Assembly (NCBI RefSeq): GCF_029227915.1
Contig: NC_079878.1
Coordinates: forward strand, 21,727,501-21,791,500
Length of the DNA: 64,000 nucleotides
Origin: Hydractinia symbiolongicarpus
Lineage: Eukaryota; Cnidaria; Hydrozoa; Anthoathecata; Hydractiniidae
Direction: 5' to 3'
Under the pieces are notes generated by a model. That model saw only the letters and a list, made by a program, of their open reading frames with translations, did no database searches and was not told the DNA's origin. Of the stretch, positions 9,411 to 21,100 are shown in pieces; position 1 is the stretch's first letter; each line of letters opens with the position of its first letter. Both the position numbers and the translations under genes were made by a program.

Positions 9411-11721
9411 ATGGCTGATAAAAACAAATGTCCAAAATGTAGGAAAAAGGTAGGTGAAAATCAAAATTCTGTATGTTGCGACAGCTGCGATTTTTGGTTT
9501 CACCTTCGCTGTAGCGGTGTCTCTCTAAAGGAATTCAAAAAATTAAGTAGCGATCAAAATAGTATTTTCTCTTGTAACTTTTGTGCAAATAGCAAGTGTG
9601 GTAAGTGCTCTCAACCAGTATTTAATCATCATAATGCGCTGCGCTGTGATGGTCTGGGGTGTAACACTTGGTATCATCTTAAATGTTCTAAAGTCTCTTT
9701 ACATTCTTACAATATTCTTAAAACAAAAATGGGTAGTGATCCTTGGCACTGCTTCAAATGCTATGTTTTCCCATTCTCTCACTTATCACAAGATTTATTC
9801 ACAGACAACCAACAACCACTGACTGAGAAATATAGTGATACTTGTACCATGTGTCGGAAAAAGGTTAAAAGTAACAATGTTAGTAACTCTCCAGCATGTA
9901 GTATTTGTAAATGTTTTATTCATAGAAAATGCTCAGGAATACCTATCGCTGAGATAAATAGTCTTCCAAAAAACTACTTTAAAGATTGGAGATGCTTGTG
10001 TTGTAGTGAAAACATATTTCCATTTGTAAATGAATCTTCTGAAAATCTTCTAAAAATGAGTTTTAACTCAATGTATAATTGCCCATGCCAACAAAGAGAT
10101 ATTGAGGTTGTGGACAGAAGGTACCTTTTTGAATTTGATATAACTCAAAATAAGTATGGTCCAGATCCAGATAATCTAATCAACAAAACTTTCACTCCTA
10201 ATGTACACTCTAAATATTATGATACTCATGAATTTCATAAGCTGAAAACTGAAACACACAAAAATAAGTGTTTCTCTGCAATGCATACAAACATAGAGTC
10301 TCTCATGCACAATTTTGATTCTTTACATAGCCTTTTAAGTGACCTTGATCATAATTTTGATGTGATAGCAGTTTCAGAAACTTGGAACTCTAAAGCTAGA
10401 AAATCCACTTTCAGACCAGGTATTCTTGATGGATATCATGAATATGTTGGACAAGTAGGAAATTCATTGAAAGGAGGGTGTGGAATGTACATAAAAGAAA
10501 ATATTAAGTTTAAGGAGCGTAATGATTTAAGTGTTTCTTTTATTGATGAAAATAATGAGTACCAATCAAAATGGATTGAAATTATTAATAATAAAAGTGC
10601 AAATATTTTAACTGCTGTTTTTTATAGGCACCCTAAAAAGTCATCAGACGTAAGCTTTACTAACCATATTGAAAACACCTTACAAAAATTAAAAAAAGAA
10701 CATAAAAACATAATCTTGCTTGGGGATTTCAATTACTGTCTTTTAAATTATGAAACAAATAAGGAAATATGGAGATTTGTGGAGTGTTTATATGATCATT
10801 TTTTGCAACCATTTATAACACAACCAACTCGTACTATTTTAGGTGCCAAACCCAGCTTGATTGACAATATCTTCACTAATATAGTAGATAAGGATATATC
10901 CAGTGGAAATCTCATTAGTAAAATCACTGACCACATGCCTAACTTTATTTTTGTACAAAACCTTGTCAATATGACTCAAAATCATAAAATTACAAAAAGA
11001 GACTTCTCCAAATTCAATGAGGCAAGTTATCTAGAAGAGATTCAAACTATTACAGTAGAACATGTCATTCACCTGAATGACATAGACACGATATATAAAG
11101 ATTTTCAGGAACAACTAATCTCAGTCATCAACAAACATGCACCTCTGAAGACATATTCTAAAAGGGAAAGTAAGTGGATGAGAAAGCCTTGGCTCACAAA
11201 GGGGATACAAAGGTCACTTAGGACTAAAAATGTATTGTATAAAAAATACTTGAAAGATAAAAGTCAAATTTATTTCTTAAGGTATAAATATTATTGTAAA
11301 CATCTAAAACAACTGATCAAAACTTCAAAAGCAAAGAATATTTCTCTGTGCATTTAAACAACTCTAAAAAAGTTTGGAAGGGAGTCAATGAAATCATTAA
11401 CAAAAGGAAAAAAATAGGAGTGGGTAACATATTCCTCAGTGAAAATGATTCTATTGTTACTGATCAGAAAAAAGTTGCCAATATGTTTAATGAATTTTAT
11501 GGAAGTGTCGCCAAAAAACTTGTTGAAAAACTTCCTAAACCAAACACACAATTTCAAGACTATCTAAAAAATCCTAACAAACACAGTATTTTTTTGACAG
11601 AAGTAGATCCAGGTGAAGTTTATTTACTACTCTGCAAGTTAGACTCCAAAAAGGCAGCTGATATTTATGGTATCTCACCAAAATTTTTAAAAATCGGTGC
11701 GCCTGCAATCAGCAGTCCTAT
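9411..11721 (+). pseudogene. CR1/L2-like LINE, 5' part: PHD-like fingers and endonuclease
   Basis: ORF 9411-11357 (648 codons) opens with cysteine-rich PHD-like fingers (CPKCRKKVGENQNSVCCDSC, CDGLGCNTWYHLKC, CTMCRKKV ... CSICKCFIHRKC; residues about 8-200). An APE-type endonuclease follows at about 290-520 (MHTNIESLM, DVIAVSETW, LLGDFNYCL, ITDHMPNF). Such an enzyme nicks target DNA to prime reverse transcription. The frame slips near 11335. 11348-11721 then continues into the start of reverse transcriptase (SKKAADIYGISPKFLKIGAP) and is cut at AT 11720-11721 by the ISL2EU transposon. It resumes at 15892. Confidence 0.87.
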
Positions 11722-11738
11722 ACACCTATTTAACATTA
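11722..11738 (+). repeat. Left terminal inverted repeat of ISL2EU copy 1
   Basis: ACACCTATTTAACATTA; the same 17 bases start the reverse complement of the right end (15875-15891) and the third ISL2EU copy at 56507. A second shared block (GAAAACGAAGTATAAACA) occurs further in on both sides. Confidence 0.88.
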
Positions 11739-11880
11739 TGCGATTACGTAATCCCGGCCGGGAGTCTCGGTACCATTTGGGGGTGCCGCTAAGATTCAGT
11801 ACACTTGAGAAAACGAAGTATAAACATCGCGCTATAGCTATCAAATTATTTACCAACTTTTTAAAACATTTAAAACAAAC

Positions 11881-13599
11881 ATGGATTACGATTTAATATC
11901 AAAAATGTCTGTCGAAGAGTTGAAGAACTACTTGAGAGTTAGAAATTTAAGGATAAGTGGAAGAAAGGAAGAACTAATTGCTCGAGTGTTTTCAGCAGCT
12001 GAGAACTTCGTCCAGCCTGTGAAAACTGCTCAAGAAGTAGAGAGTAATTTAAAAGAGGAGTATCAGAAGAAGCTGAAAATAAACGATAGAACACTTCCAG
12101 ATCCTTTTAAAATACCTCACGGTTGGATGGATGAGCAAGAAGGAATAAAGTTTTGGCCCATGGTGTTGTATCCTGACATCTTTAGCTACCTTATGTTTTA
12201 TCCATCAGAACTAGGTAGTTCAGATTTAAATGACTACAAAAACTCAAAGGCATATAGCTATTATAAATCTGGATGGCTTCAACCTCTCGCCTATCATGAT
12301 TTATCGGGAAGTAATTTTTGCATTTTTAAAGGTACATGCAGAAAGTCGCAAGCGATTAACGATCCTTTCCATAAACTATGGTTAATTCTGGAAAAAAGTG
12401 GTAAGATAATGTCGTGCCATTGTACATGCATGGCTGGAATGAGCCAGACATGTAATCATGTTGCGGCTGCTTTATATCGCATTGAAGCTGCTGTCAGAAT
12501 TGGACTTACAAATACAGCTTGTACAAGCACCGCTAACGAGTGGCTTCCTAACAGAAAGCAAGTAGCTCCAACTAAAATTAAAGACTTGAATTTTAGCAGA
12601 GATAACTTTTCAGACAGAGGAAAGAGAAAGCGCCCTTTAGTATCGACACCTAAAAAGAACTTTGATCCTCTTCAACATTGTGGCGAGAAATTACTTTCTC
12701 TTAACGAAATAGCAGACGAATTAAAAGAAATTATTCCTGAAAGTATTTTATTTACTGCTGTACCAAAACCAGAAATTGACTTTGTTAGAGAGTGTTTAAG
12801 TATTTCTGATGTAACTCAACCATCAGACATATACAGTATAAGTGACATACTTGCAATGTCAAAAACAAAAACTGAATTTGAATGCAATCTAGTGGCATAT
12901 GTAACACCCGAGAAAGTTATTCATATTGAAAAATTAACCCAAGGACAAAGTGAGAATACTGGTTGGTATAATTTTAGAAAGCATGTAATCTCTGCCTCAA
13001 AAGGCCATGAAGTTTTAACAAAAATGAAAAAAGTTAAATCAGGAGGTGGAGGATCCGGTAATATCTGGGCATTAAACCAGAAAGTTTCAGGCATGTCATT
13101 TATTAGCCCTAATATACCAGCACTAAAATATGGTCGTACAATGGAAATAAATGCTGTTAATGCATTTAAAGACAACTTCTTACAAGGGCATAAAAATGTG
13201 AAGGTTTTAGAGTGTGGCTTGTATTTAGATAAAAACACACCTTACATTGGTGCAAGCCCAGACAGAATAATAACATGTGATTGTTGTCTGCCAGCATGTT
13301 TAGAAGTAAAATGTCCTTTTTCGATTAATTACACGACGCCAAAGGATTTAAACGTAAAACTACCCTACTTGACGCACATGGAAGAAAAAACAGTATTGAA
13401 CAAAAACCACAAATATTACACACAATGTGTTATGCAAATGGGAGTAACTGGCTTTTCCCAATGTCATTTTGTAGTTTGGACACCTCATGGGATGGTGCAC
13501 GACATTATAAACTTTGAGCCTGAAGTGTGGAATTCTATGAGAAAAACTTTTATAGAATATTACGACACATTTTATTTAAAATCCATATTTTCAGGATGA
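11881..13599 (+). CDS. SAP-SWIM-YqaJ nuclease of ISL2EU
   Basis: 572-codon open frame. Residues 1-45 form a SAP DNA-binding motif (MSVEELKNYLRVRNLRISGR). Residues about 178-195 are a SWIM zinc finger (CHCTCMAGMSQTCNHVAA). From about 355 a YqaJ-like PD-(D/E)xK nuclease follows: GWYNFRKHVISASKG, ALKYGRTMEINAVNAF, GASPDRII (Asp), CLEVKCPF (Glu-x-Lys) and YYTQCVMQMGV (Gln). The family is known from phage recombination exonucleases, and in ISL2EU it accompanies the transposase; its exact role in transposition is unproven. The ATG at 11881 lies about 160 bp inside the left terminus and no earlier in-frame Met is plausible. All key nuclease residues appear kept. Confidence 0.9.
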   Translation: MDYDLISKMSVEELKNYLRVRNLRISGRKEELIARVFSAAENFVQPVKTAQEVESNLKEEYQKKLKINDRTLPDPFKIPHGWMDEQEGIKFWPMVLYPDIFSYLMFYPSELGSSDLNDYKNSKAYSYYKSGWLQPLAYHDLSGSNFCIFKGTCRKSQAINDPFHKLWLILEKSGKIMSCHCTCMAGMSQTCNHVAAALYRIEAAVRIGLTNTACTSTANEWLPNRKQVAPTKIKDLNFSRDNFSDRGKRKRPLVSTPKKNFDPLQHCGEKLLSLNEIADELKEIIPESILFTAVPKPEIDFVRECLSISDVTQPSDIYSISDILAMSKTKTEFECNLVAYVTPEKVIHIEKLTQGQSENTGWYNFRKHVISASKGHEVLTKMKKVKSGGGGSGNIWALNQKVSGMSFISPNIPALKYGRTMEINAVNAFKDNFLQGHKNVKVLECGLYLDKNTPYIGASPDRIITCDCCLPACLEVKCPFSINYTTPKDLNVKLPYLTHMEEKTVLNKNHKYYTQCVMQMGVTGFSQCHFVVWTPHGMVHDIINFEPEVWNSMRKTFIEYYDTFYLKSIFSG

Positions 13600-14120
13600 T
13601 TTATTTTATGCATAAGCTATCGAAAATTATTTTTGTATATATTTGTCTGTTTAGAAATAAAAGTTTGAAGAGCATATTTATCTTTCTTTGATTTGAACGT
13701 GCTTTACAAATACATTTCAACCAATTTTTTTAAATGCCATCTGTAGCCTGATGTTTCTGCGTTAAAATGACCATGTGTCTTCTAATCAAAATATTCCCTT
13801 AAGAAAAGTATTTGGCATAGGCTACCTCTCATTTAGGCATTAAGTACATACAGTATTTTTTTATATTTCTTTAAACGTTCCATGAGGTATTCTGATAAAT
13901 TTTTGTGTGGCCTCGATTTTCCGACACTTACGGCCATTAACTTTAACTATTTCAAGTAGGTAGGCGAGCCCGAAATATTAGAATGAGTGCGCATGTAAAC
14001 AAAGGGAGATACGAGTAGATAACAATAATTAAAAAAACAGAATAACTCAGACAACTTTTTTTGGTAAAAATATTTACAAAACAAGCAAAAAATGTGAAAA
14101 AAGAAAATTTACAAAAGTGT

Positions 14121-15704
14121 TCAAGTAGTTTTTTCTGGTTTCTTTTTAATTAATACAGGCTTTAGGTTACATAATGCAGCACAGCATTTAACTATATGAT
14201 CTGCATGTTGTAACATTGTAACAGGCAACACTCCCTTGAGTATGCGGTAAAACTTAATTCTGTTAATTGCTCGCTCAACATGAATCCTTAAATTTGCTAC
14301 ATCTTTAGTTTTTTTACATTCAGCACTTGTCATCTGACTTTTTACACGTGCACCTGGTGGAACAACTAATTTGCAAAAACGTAACATTAATTCTTCTCTG
14401 ATTTGAAATCCACGATCTGCCATAACTTTATCATCCCTTTCTAACAAATCGTAAAATCCAGAGTCATTTGTAATAAATTTATCAGACGCGCGCCCACCAT
14501 AACAATCAGATAAAATAGTTATATATCCAGAAGGGCTTATACCAACAAGAAATTTTAAAGTATTGTGATGTTTATAGTCTGACCAAGTAGATGCTTGATT
14601 TGTTAAGGATTTTGGTCTGTCAATGAACACCTCAGCACAATCAATTATAACCCGACATTTGGAATAACCTGCTTTGGCAAATGTTTTAGGCAAGTTATCA
14701 CGAATGGCTTCTCTTGGCAGCCAGACAACAAGTGCATCACCAAAAACTCTACTTATAATTCTAATCCAAGTTACAAATACTTTGGAACATGTTGATGGTG
14801 ATATTCCAAAACGATCTGCAAGGTCCTCTGTCAGTAAGCCCAAACGAAGTTTCATCAAAACTAACAAAAACTTATCACGCTGTGTTAACTTTTTCACATG
14901 TTTAGTTTGACGCTTTATTTTAGTACTTAAACATGCTCGTTTTGACCCCCTCCAATAATTCACTTGCTGTAAGTAAGGCTTTAATAACAATAACAGAGTG
15001 TTAAATAACATGATAGAAGATAGACCAGTGTAATAATTCATTTTGGAATCACTTTTAATGATTCTCCAAGTCATTGTTGTATTTTTAACAATTTCAAAGG
15101 CTTTGCCTCTATACTTCTTCACTTGTACAGTTAAGGAGTTCACTTTACTGACCAAAGATTTGATCATTTCGCTCTTGTCTTTGCATGATTCACATGTAGG
15201 CGGTGAAGAAATAGTGTAAGAGTGGTCTGGTATTGTCGGTGAAAATAATCCTGATGCGTCAGAAATATTTGAGCAACAAGGTTCCTCTTCTTGGGCTTCA
15301 TTGCTGGGAACATCTTCTGAATCAAGAGATGACTTTTCCAGAGAATGTCGAAATAGTTCCCTCCTAGGTTTTTTAGTAACAGGAGTGTCGTACCCCAATT
15401 CTAGTGTTCGGTCTGGATACTTTTGGGAAGGTGTTCCATCAACAAAATGAACAGAGCATACCCTGTCACTTTTTTTTGGTACCCAATCACTTTTATCTGG
15501 GTTAATTCTTCTCATAGCTTTTATCCAACGCTGTCTCTGTTCGTTATTTTTAAGGACGCTTGGAAAGCAATACAAACTAAACGGTCGCTGACATGAACAT
15601 TCTTCATGGTTAACTTCGTGAATTTCACATCGTTCTTTCTTCCATTTTCGCAGCTTCTTAGTGCTATTAAAACAGCCAATAACAGCACAGTTTACACTTG
15701 GCAT
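14121..15704 (-). CDS. THAP-DDE transposase of ISL2EU
   Basis: I start the protein at ATG 15704 (MPSVNCAVIGC), because THAP domains begin at the N-terminus; the frame is open 78 bases further upstream. It is 527 codons long. Residues 1-100 are a THAP C2CH finger (C-x-C pair after MPSVNC, then RWIKAMRR, VCSVHF). A helix-turn-helix follows (LRLGLLTEDLADRFGISPST). The DDE_Tnp_4 core has VIIDCAEVF (first Asp), SDCYGGRASDKF, RDDKVMADRGF (second Asp) and HVERAINRIKFYRIL (Glu). The gene is open and convergent with the YqaJ gene. It binds its own ends and cuts and pastes the element; related copies lie at 4027, 36240/40827 and 56700. Confidence 0.92.
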   Translation of the reverse strand: MPSVNCAVIGCFNSTKKLRKWKKERCEIHEVNHEECSCQRPFSLYCFPSVLKNNEQRQRWIKAMRRINPDKSDWVPKKSDRVCSVHFVDGTPSQKYPDRTLELGYDTPVTKKPRRELFRHSLEKSSLDSEDVPSNEAQEEEPCCSNISDASGLFSPTIPDHSYTISSPPTCESCKDKSEMIKSLVSKVNSLTVQVKKYRGKAFEIVKNTTMTWRIIKSDSKMNYYTGLSSIMLFNTLLLLLKPYLQQVNYWRGSKRACLSTKIKRQTKHVKKLTQRDKFLLVLMKLRLGLLTEDLADRFGISPSTCSKVFVTWIRIISRVFGDALVVWLPREAIRDNLPKTFAKAGYSKCRVIIDCAEVFIDRPKSLTNQASTWSDYKHHNTLKFLVGISPSGYITILSDCYGGRASDKFITNDSGFYDLLERDDKVMADRGFQIREELMLRFCKLVVPPGARVKSQMTSAECKKTKDVANLRIHVERAINRIKFYRILKGVLPVTMLQHADHIVKCCAALCNLKPVLIKKKPEKTT

Positions 15705-15893
15705 GATAAATAATTCTTGAAATAAAAGATTTTGTGCAGATAGATAAATGTAAGCGTGTTGTTTATACTTCGTTTTCATCAAGTTTAACTAAGAAGAACA
15801 CAAGGAAGATTTTATCAGGCACCCCTTCTTAGAACCCAGTTCCCTTCCCTAGCGCGGAATAATAATGGCGCGCGTAATGTTAAATAGGTGTAT

Positions 15894-17377
15894 TGCTCAA
15901 ATTATAAATAAGTCTTTTGAGCTGGGGAAATATCCATCGTTATTGAAAACAGCAAAAGTAATCCCCGTACACAAAAGAGATTCAAAACTGGATGTCTCTA
16001 ATTATAGGCCAATCTCCTTACTCCCTGTAGTAAGTAAGATCTTTGAAAAGGTTATGTTTGATCGTCTATACAACTTTGTAACCAAAATAAATCTTTTACA
16101 CAGTAAGCAATATGGATTCCAAAAAAATAAGTCAACAGCAAGCCATTTTAGATCTTCAGGCAAATATTGTGGAAAGACTGGAAAAGGGAGAGATACCATG
16201 TGCTATCTTTTTAGACTTTGCTAAAGCTTTTGATACTGTTAACCATCGTATACTTATTCAAAAACTAAATTTTTATGGTGTTAGAGGCCTAGCACTAGAT
16301 TGGTTTTCCTCATACATTACAAATCGCACTCAATGTGTATCAGTGAAAAACAGCAATTCACACTTCATAAATATAGAGAATGGAGTCCCTCAAGGCAGTG
16401 TACTAGGTCCACTTCTTTTCTTACTCTACATAAATGACATTGTCACAGCTTCTCCAGTTCTTCAATTTTATTTATTTGCAGATGACACCAGTATATTGTT
16501 CTCGCATAAAAACAGACAAACACTTGAAAAAGTCTTAAATCTTGAACTATCTAAATTATCTGATTGGCTGACTGCAAACAAACTAAGTCTCAATGTTAAG
16601 AAGTCAAGTGTACTCATTTTCCGTCCTAAAAATGCCAATACACTTCTTGATTCTAAAATCTATATTAATGGTCTACAAATTGAGGAGAAGGAACACAGTA
16701 AATATCTTGGCATAATTATTGATAATAAGTTAACTTTTTCCCAACAAATTGCTAACATCAAACTAAAACTAATGAAAGGTAATTGTTTACTTGCAAAGTT
16801 GAGACACTTTGTCCCTGAAGGTCTACTGAGAAATCTATACAATGCGCAAATTCAACCTTTCATTGATTATGGTTCTCTAATTTGGAGCACAGCGTCACAA
16901 GGTTATCTGAATGTTCTATCAAAATCTATCAATAAAAGTGTTCGGATCATTAATTTTTTTTACGAACCGGTAAGTCCTTTATTTGTAAAAACCAAAATAA
17001 TTCCCCTTGATCTCAACATTGAAATGGCCGTAGGTAAATTCTTTTGGAAACTGAAAAATGAACAATTACCAAAAACTATGGAAGACATATTTAAAAATCA
17101 CAATGTATTGCCTAGCCCCTATCACCCGACACGTTTGATTCCTCCATTCAAGAGAACTGAAGTAGGACAAAAATTCATCACGTATAGTGGAGTGAGAGTG
17201 TGGAATAAAAATCCTGAAAATATAATTAAGTCATCCTCCCTTAATATTTTTAAAAAATTCCTACAGAAATCATCTTATTTCGACACTGCAATAAGTGGAA
17301 CTATTTTCTGTCAAGTAAACACTATATCAACCTCCAATAATGTTCTTTATATCTCCTTTTCTTTTAAATTATATTGA
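15894..17377 (+). pseudogene. CR1/L2-like LINE, 3' part: reverse transcriptase
   Basis: Continues the LINE interrupted at 11721. 15894-16130 gives KTAKVIPVHKRD, VSNYRPISLLPVVSKIFEKV and QYGFQKNKST. One frameshift near 16140 passes to the frame of 16112-17377: FLDFAKAFDTVNH, ENGVPQGSVLGPLLFLLYIN, YLFADDTSILF (catalytic FADD), LTANKLSLNVKKS and KYLGIIID. The thumb and C-terminal part follow to the stop at 17377. The order matches APE-type LINEs of the CR1/L2/Jockey group. Two frameshifts and the 4.2 kb insertion make it dead. Confidence 0.9.
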
Positions 17378-17585
17378 AACGACAATGCATATGTTTATTA
17401 ACGTAGCGATTGGTTGACTGCGCATAGACTTGTCAACTGCACATAGACTTGGTACAATTCTCTTTGAGTTTCTTGGGAGGTCTGTGTGCAGTTAACCAAT
17501 TGCTACTTTCCTTTTAAATTCCATTACACATAATTATTAAAAATCATTCTATTTCTATTTCATCATAGCTTTCTTTTTATTATAT
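17378..17585 (+). repeat. Probable LINE 3' untranslated end
   Basis: Non-coding, with two imperfect copies of GACTGCGCATAGACTTG / AACTGCACATAGACTTG and the inverted motif GGTTGACTGCGC / GTGCAGTTAACC, able to form a stem. It runs to the TAT (17583-17585) that flanks the next element. Confidence 0.45.
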
Positions 17586-17603
17586 TAGTCAGGGCGCTGA
17601 GTT
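17586..17603 (+). repeat. Left terminal inverted repeat of Academ-like element
   Basis: TAGTCAGGGCGCTGAGTT; the partner at 23825-23842 differs at one base (A/G at position 6). Flanking TAT is present on both sides. Confidence 0.72.
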
Positions 17604-18121
17604 CTGAAAAATAAACGAGTTTGTGCAAATTCGGGGGAACTTACAAAAACTTCACCAGATGATACATAAATACTTAGTATAAACGATTTTACTTACTGGC
17701 CTTCTTAATTCTACTTGCATATATTCCAAAAACAAAAAATATAAACATGTATGAACGATGTTTTTCTTCGGTCCTTCACCGCCATATTTTTATGAAATCG
17801 AATGTTGCAAAACATTCTTTTATTTCCGATCGAATAATTTCACGGGGGTGAATGTAAAATGAATTCATTAACAATACATTTTATTACCTGTTGTTATCAA
17901 TTTTCAATATTTCATTCTTTTTTTTAAATATATAATGCTTTTGTAAAAGCAGATAGTTTAGATTTTTGTTCTTTCGAAACTAAATATGTTACATTTGAAC
18001 AAACAACACAAACCCCCGTGTTCTTATTCGTGAGCTAAATGTGGTAACGCGGGAGTTTCTACAGCTGGAGGAGGGATAAAAAACAGGTTGCAATGAATGT
18101 GCGAAAGAAAATTTATCGAAA

Positions 18122-21100
18122 ATGAGCTCAAAGAAACCGATGAAACTCGTTCTATCTCCAGCTAAAAAAAGTAAGCAAGAAGTGAAATGTATTATACACA
18201 ACAACAATTACAAGAAAAAAACTAAGTTAAGAGCATTCACAGAAAAATCAGCCGAAAAAGTGAAAATAGCAAGGTATGTTGCAAGTTTGATTATATTGTT
18301 TTATTTTTTAATTTATGGTTTTCATGACTTTATTGTAACAGCGCTATACTTCCGTTTTTTATAGTGAAATTCGAAATGATGAAAATGTCACTGATTTAGT
18401 GAGCGGCGATCTTTCCAATTTGAAATTTCATCAGAAATGTTTAGATGCGTATGTCCACCCAAAAACATTAGCTACCATACAAAAGAAAAAAGAAAAAGCT
18501 GAAGCAAGCGACGATGAAACGGGAGATGTTAACGACATAGAAGAACAACAACCAACTTCAACTATCCGAATGTCACAGAGAAAGAGAGGCAGAACAGGTA
18601 AATATTTATCTTAATTTTATAATTTTATGTTGTAATCGTGCACAAACAGGCTATTCTGACTTTTATATTTCTTGTGACTTTTCTAATGTCTGACTGATCT
18701 TATTTAAGGTCAATCACTTGCCAAGCAAGATGAGTGCTGTATATGCCAAAAAAGAAAAACGAGTACAACAGGTAGTGGCTACGAAAAACTCAGCAAGTGT
18801 ATAACGGAAAGTTCTGCTCTCACGCTACAGACTGCAGCCCTACAAAATGGGGCAAATGATGAGTTGATAGGATATATTTCTGGTCGCGATTGAACGGGAA
18901 TAGTTGCACTTGAATTGCGATATCATGTAACATGCTATCGCGCTTTCACCAAGCCCGTTAAAACACCTTCTGCAATCACTCAAGTAGACAAAGAGGCATT
19001 GCAGCATACTTTCGACTTTGTTGAGCTACATGCTCTAAATAAATGCGAAGTGCTACTACTGAAGGATTTGGTTGACATTTATAACAAGCATTCCGTAAAG
19101 GGCGGTATCACCGATCGAACTATGTTGAAATATGTTACGGAACAATTCACCGATGATATCGGAGTTTGGCAACCTCGGTATGGAGGGACATTTATTTTTT
19201 CTGAAAAAATACCTAAGGGGCTTATAATTGATGTACGGCGACGGAATCTTATTGATCGTGAAAGCCAAAAGCAACGTGATACTGACATTGAAATTATCAA
19301 AATAGCAGCTGAAATAATAAGAGAAGAGATCAGAAACATGCCGTTCACATATCCTATTTGGCCACCGACAGAAAGAAGCATACTATCCGAAAGTACTATC
19401 ATTCCACCAAAGTTAAATCAATTAATTACATCTATTGTGAGCTCGATACCTCAACTTTACAAACGGAAACAGACAACTATAACTTCGATATGTCAGGACA
19501 TTATATATAGCGCTTCAAATACTAAGCACAAAACTTCAAAACATGTATTATTATCGCTTTGTACAAAAAGAAAAACGGGCTCGAAAGATTTGGTTAAATG
19601 GTTGAACAGATTTGGACATTGCATATCATATGACGAAACTGCATACCTGGAAACATTTTTAGCCAACGAAGAAATAAAAAATCAAATGGTGAAGTTTTAT
19701 GTACCCTACTCCGTACAACCATCATCATTCATAACATTTGTTTGGGATAACAATGATATAAACCCGGAAACTTTAAGTGGAACGTCGATGCATTGTACCA
19801 ATGGCATAATAGTTCAATTGAGAAGAGATGATATGGTTGATTTTGATAGCGAACGCATAAATTACGCAAAGCCACCAAGAAGAAGATCGTTCAAATATAT
19901 ACCTGATCAGCTGGAAGAGTACACTACCAAGAAAAGGTGAGTTTCAAAATAAGTATGTAGCAAACTAACAAATGATCAAATTGACGTTATAACGACATTT
20001 GTAACGGTGTTTATGTGGTCATTATATAAATAACAACAGTTACGACATTTTTTAGATTCAACCCTATTTCAATGAAAAATGTTCGTCTTGACTCTATCGA
20101 AGATCATTTATCAACTTCCGCTTGTATCGAGTCCATATGGGCCTTGTTACGCTTTCAAGCGAAACAAAATAATGTTCCACAGTCAATACCTGCATGGACC
20201 AGCTTCAACTATTTGCTTGATGGTGAAGTCACACATCAAACTCATGAAATATCGTATTTACCAGCGATTAATGATTCTCCTACTAAGATGGATGTAGTTA
20301 TGGAGCTTCTGGTTCAATCGAAAGTAAAAGCTGAAGCATTAGGATTGCTAGAAACAGACGTTGTTCTAGATCAAGCTATATATGCTAAAGCCGTAGAAAT
20401 TCTTCAAGATCCTGCCAATGTGGAGCTAAAAACTTTCATTTCACTGAGGATGGGAGCATTTCACACTTCGTGTATTTTCATAGCTGTAATTGGTAAGCGG
20501 TTCGCCGATGGTGGTTTGCGTGACTTGATTATTGAATCTAACATATTGGGTGAGTGTTCCTTTGTTTATATAAGTCCCATGAATTTGAGAGAAGTGTGAA
20601 CCCTGCCTACTACCGAGAAATACGTGAGTCCTGTTCTTAATGAAATGGAGTTTCTTGCTTTTAGGTACACGTTCTGTGGAGAGAACTTTGAATGGAAAGC
20701 ATTACAACCATGCCATATGCACGTTGAAGTACGTTTATGAAGCGCTTTATCGCTTAAAAATTGAACATTTTGAACACTGGTTAGTACAGCATGGTAAAAA
20801 TCTCAATGACTACATTTTAACGGAGGAGTTCCAAACTTGCTTAAAAGAGGTACAAATATTTAGCTTCTTTTGTTTCTTTGGGCCTTTTTTGACTTTTTAG
20901 AGCAGCATGTTTTCAGATGATTATTCCTTTTACTGTTCAGGTTTCATTTCAATCTTTCCAAGATGTGACTGGCCTTGAAGGTCTGTTTGAACTGATGGAA
21001 AAGTACGAACGTGATATTAAACAAGCAGGTAAAACAGCATTGTATTGGTTGTCTTTCATGGAGATGATGGACGTGTTGTTTGGATTTATACGAGGTTTAA

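Larger units (their letters stand above)
11722..15891. mobile_element. ISL2EU DNA transposon, complete (copy 1)
   Basis: 4,170 bp unit bounded by inverted ends ACACCTATTTAACATTA (11722 on, and reverse complement to 15891) and flanked by AT on both sides (11720-11721, 15892-15893). Deleting it with one AT restores the LINE frame across S-P-I-A-Q-I-I-N. Inside are two convergent genes: SAP-SWIM-YqaJ (+) and THAP-DDE transposase (-). This pairing, together with a 2 bp target duplication, is as I recall it described for ISL2EU elements. 13600-14120 between the genes is non-coding and holds an AATAAA signal at about 13657. Both ORFs are open, so the copy may be recent. Confidence 0.9.
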
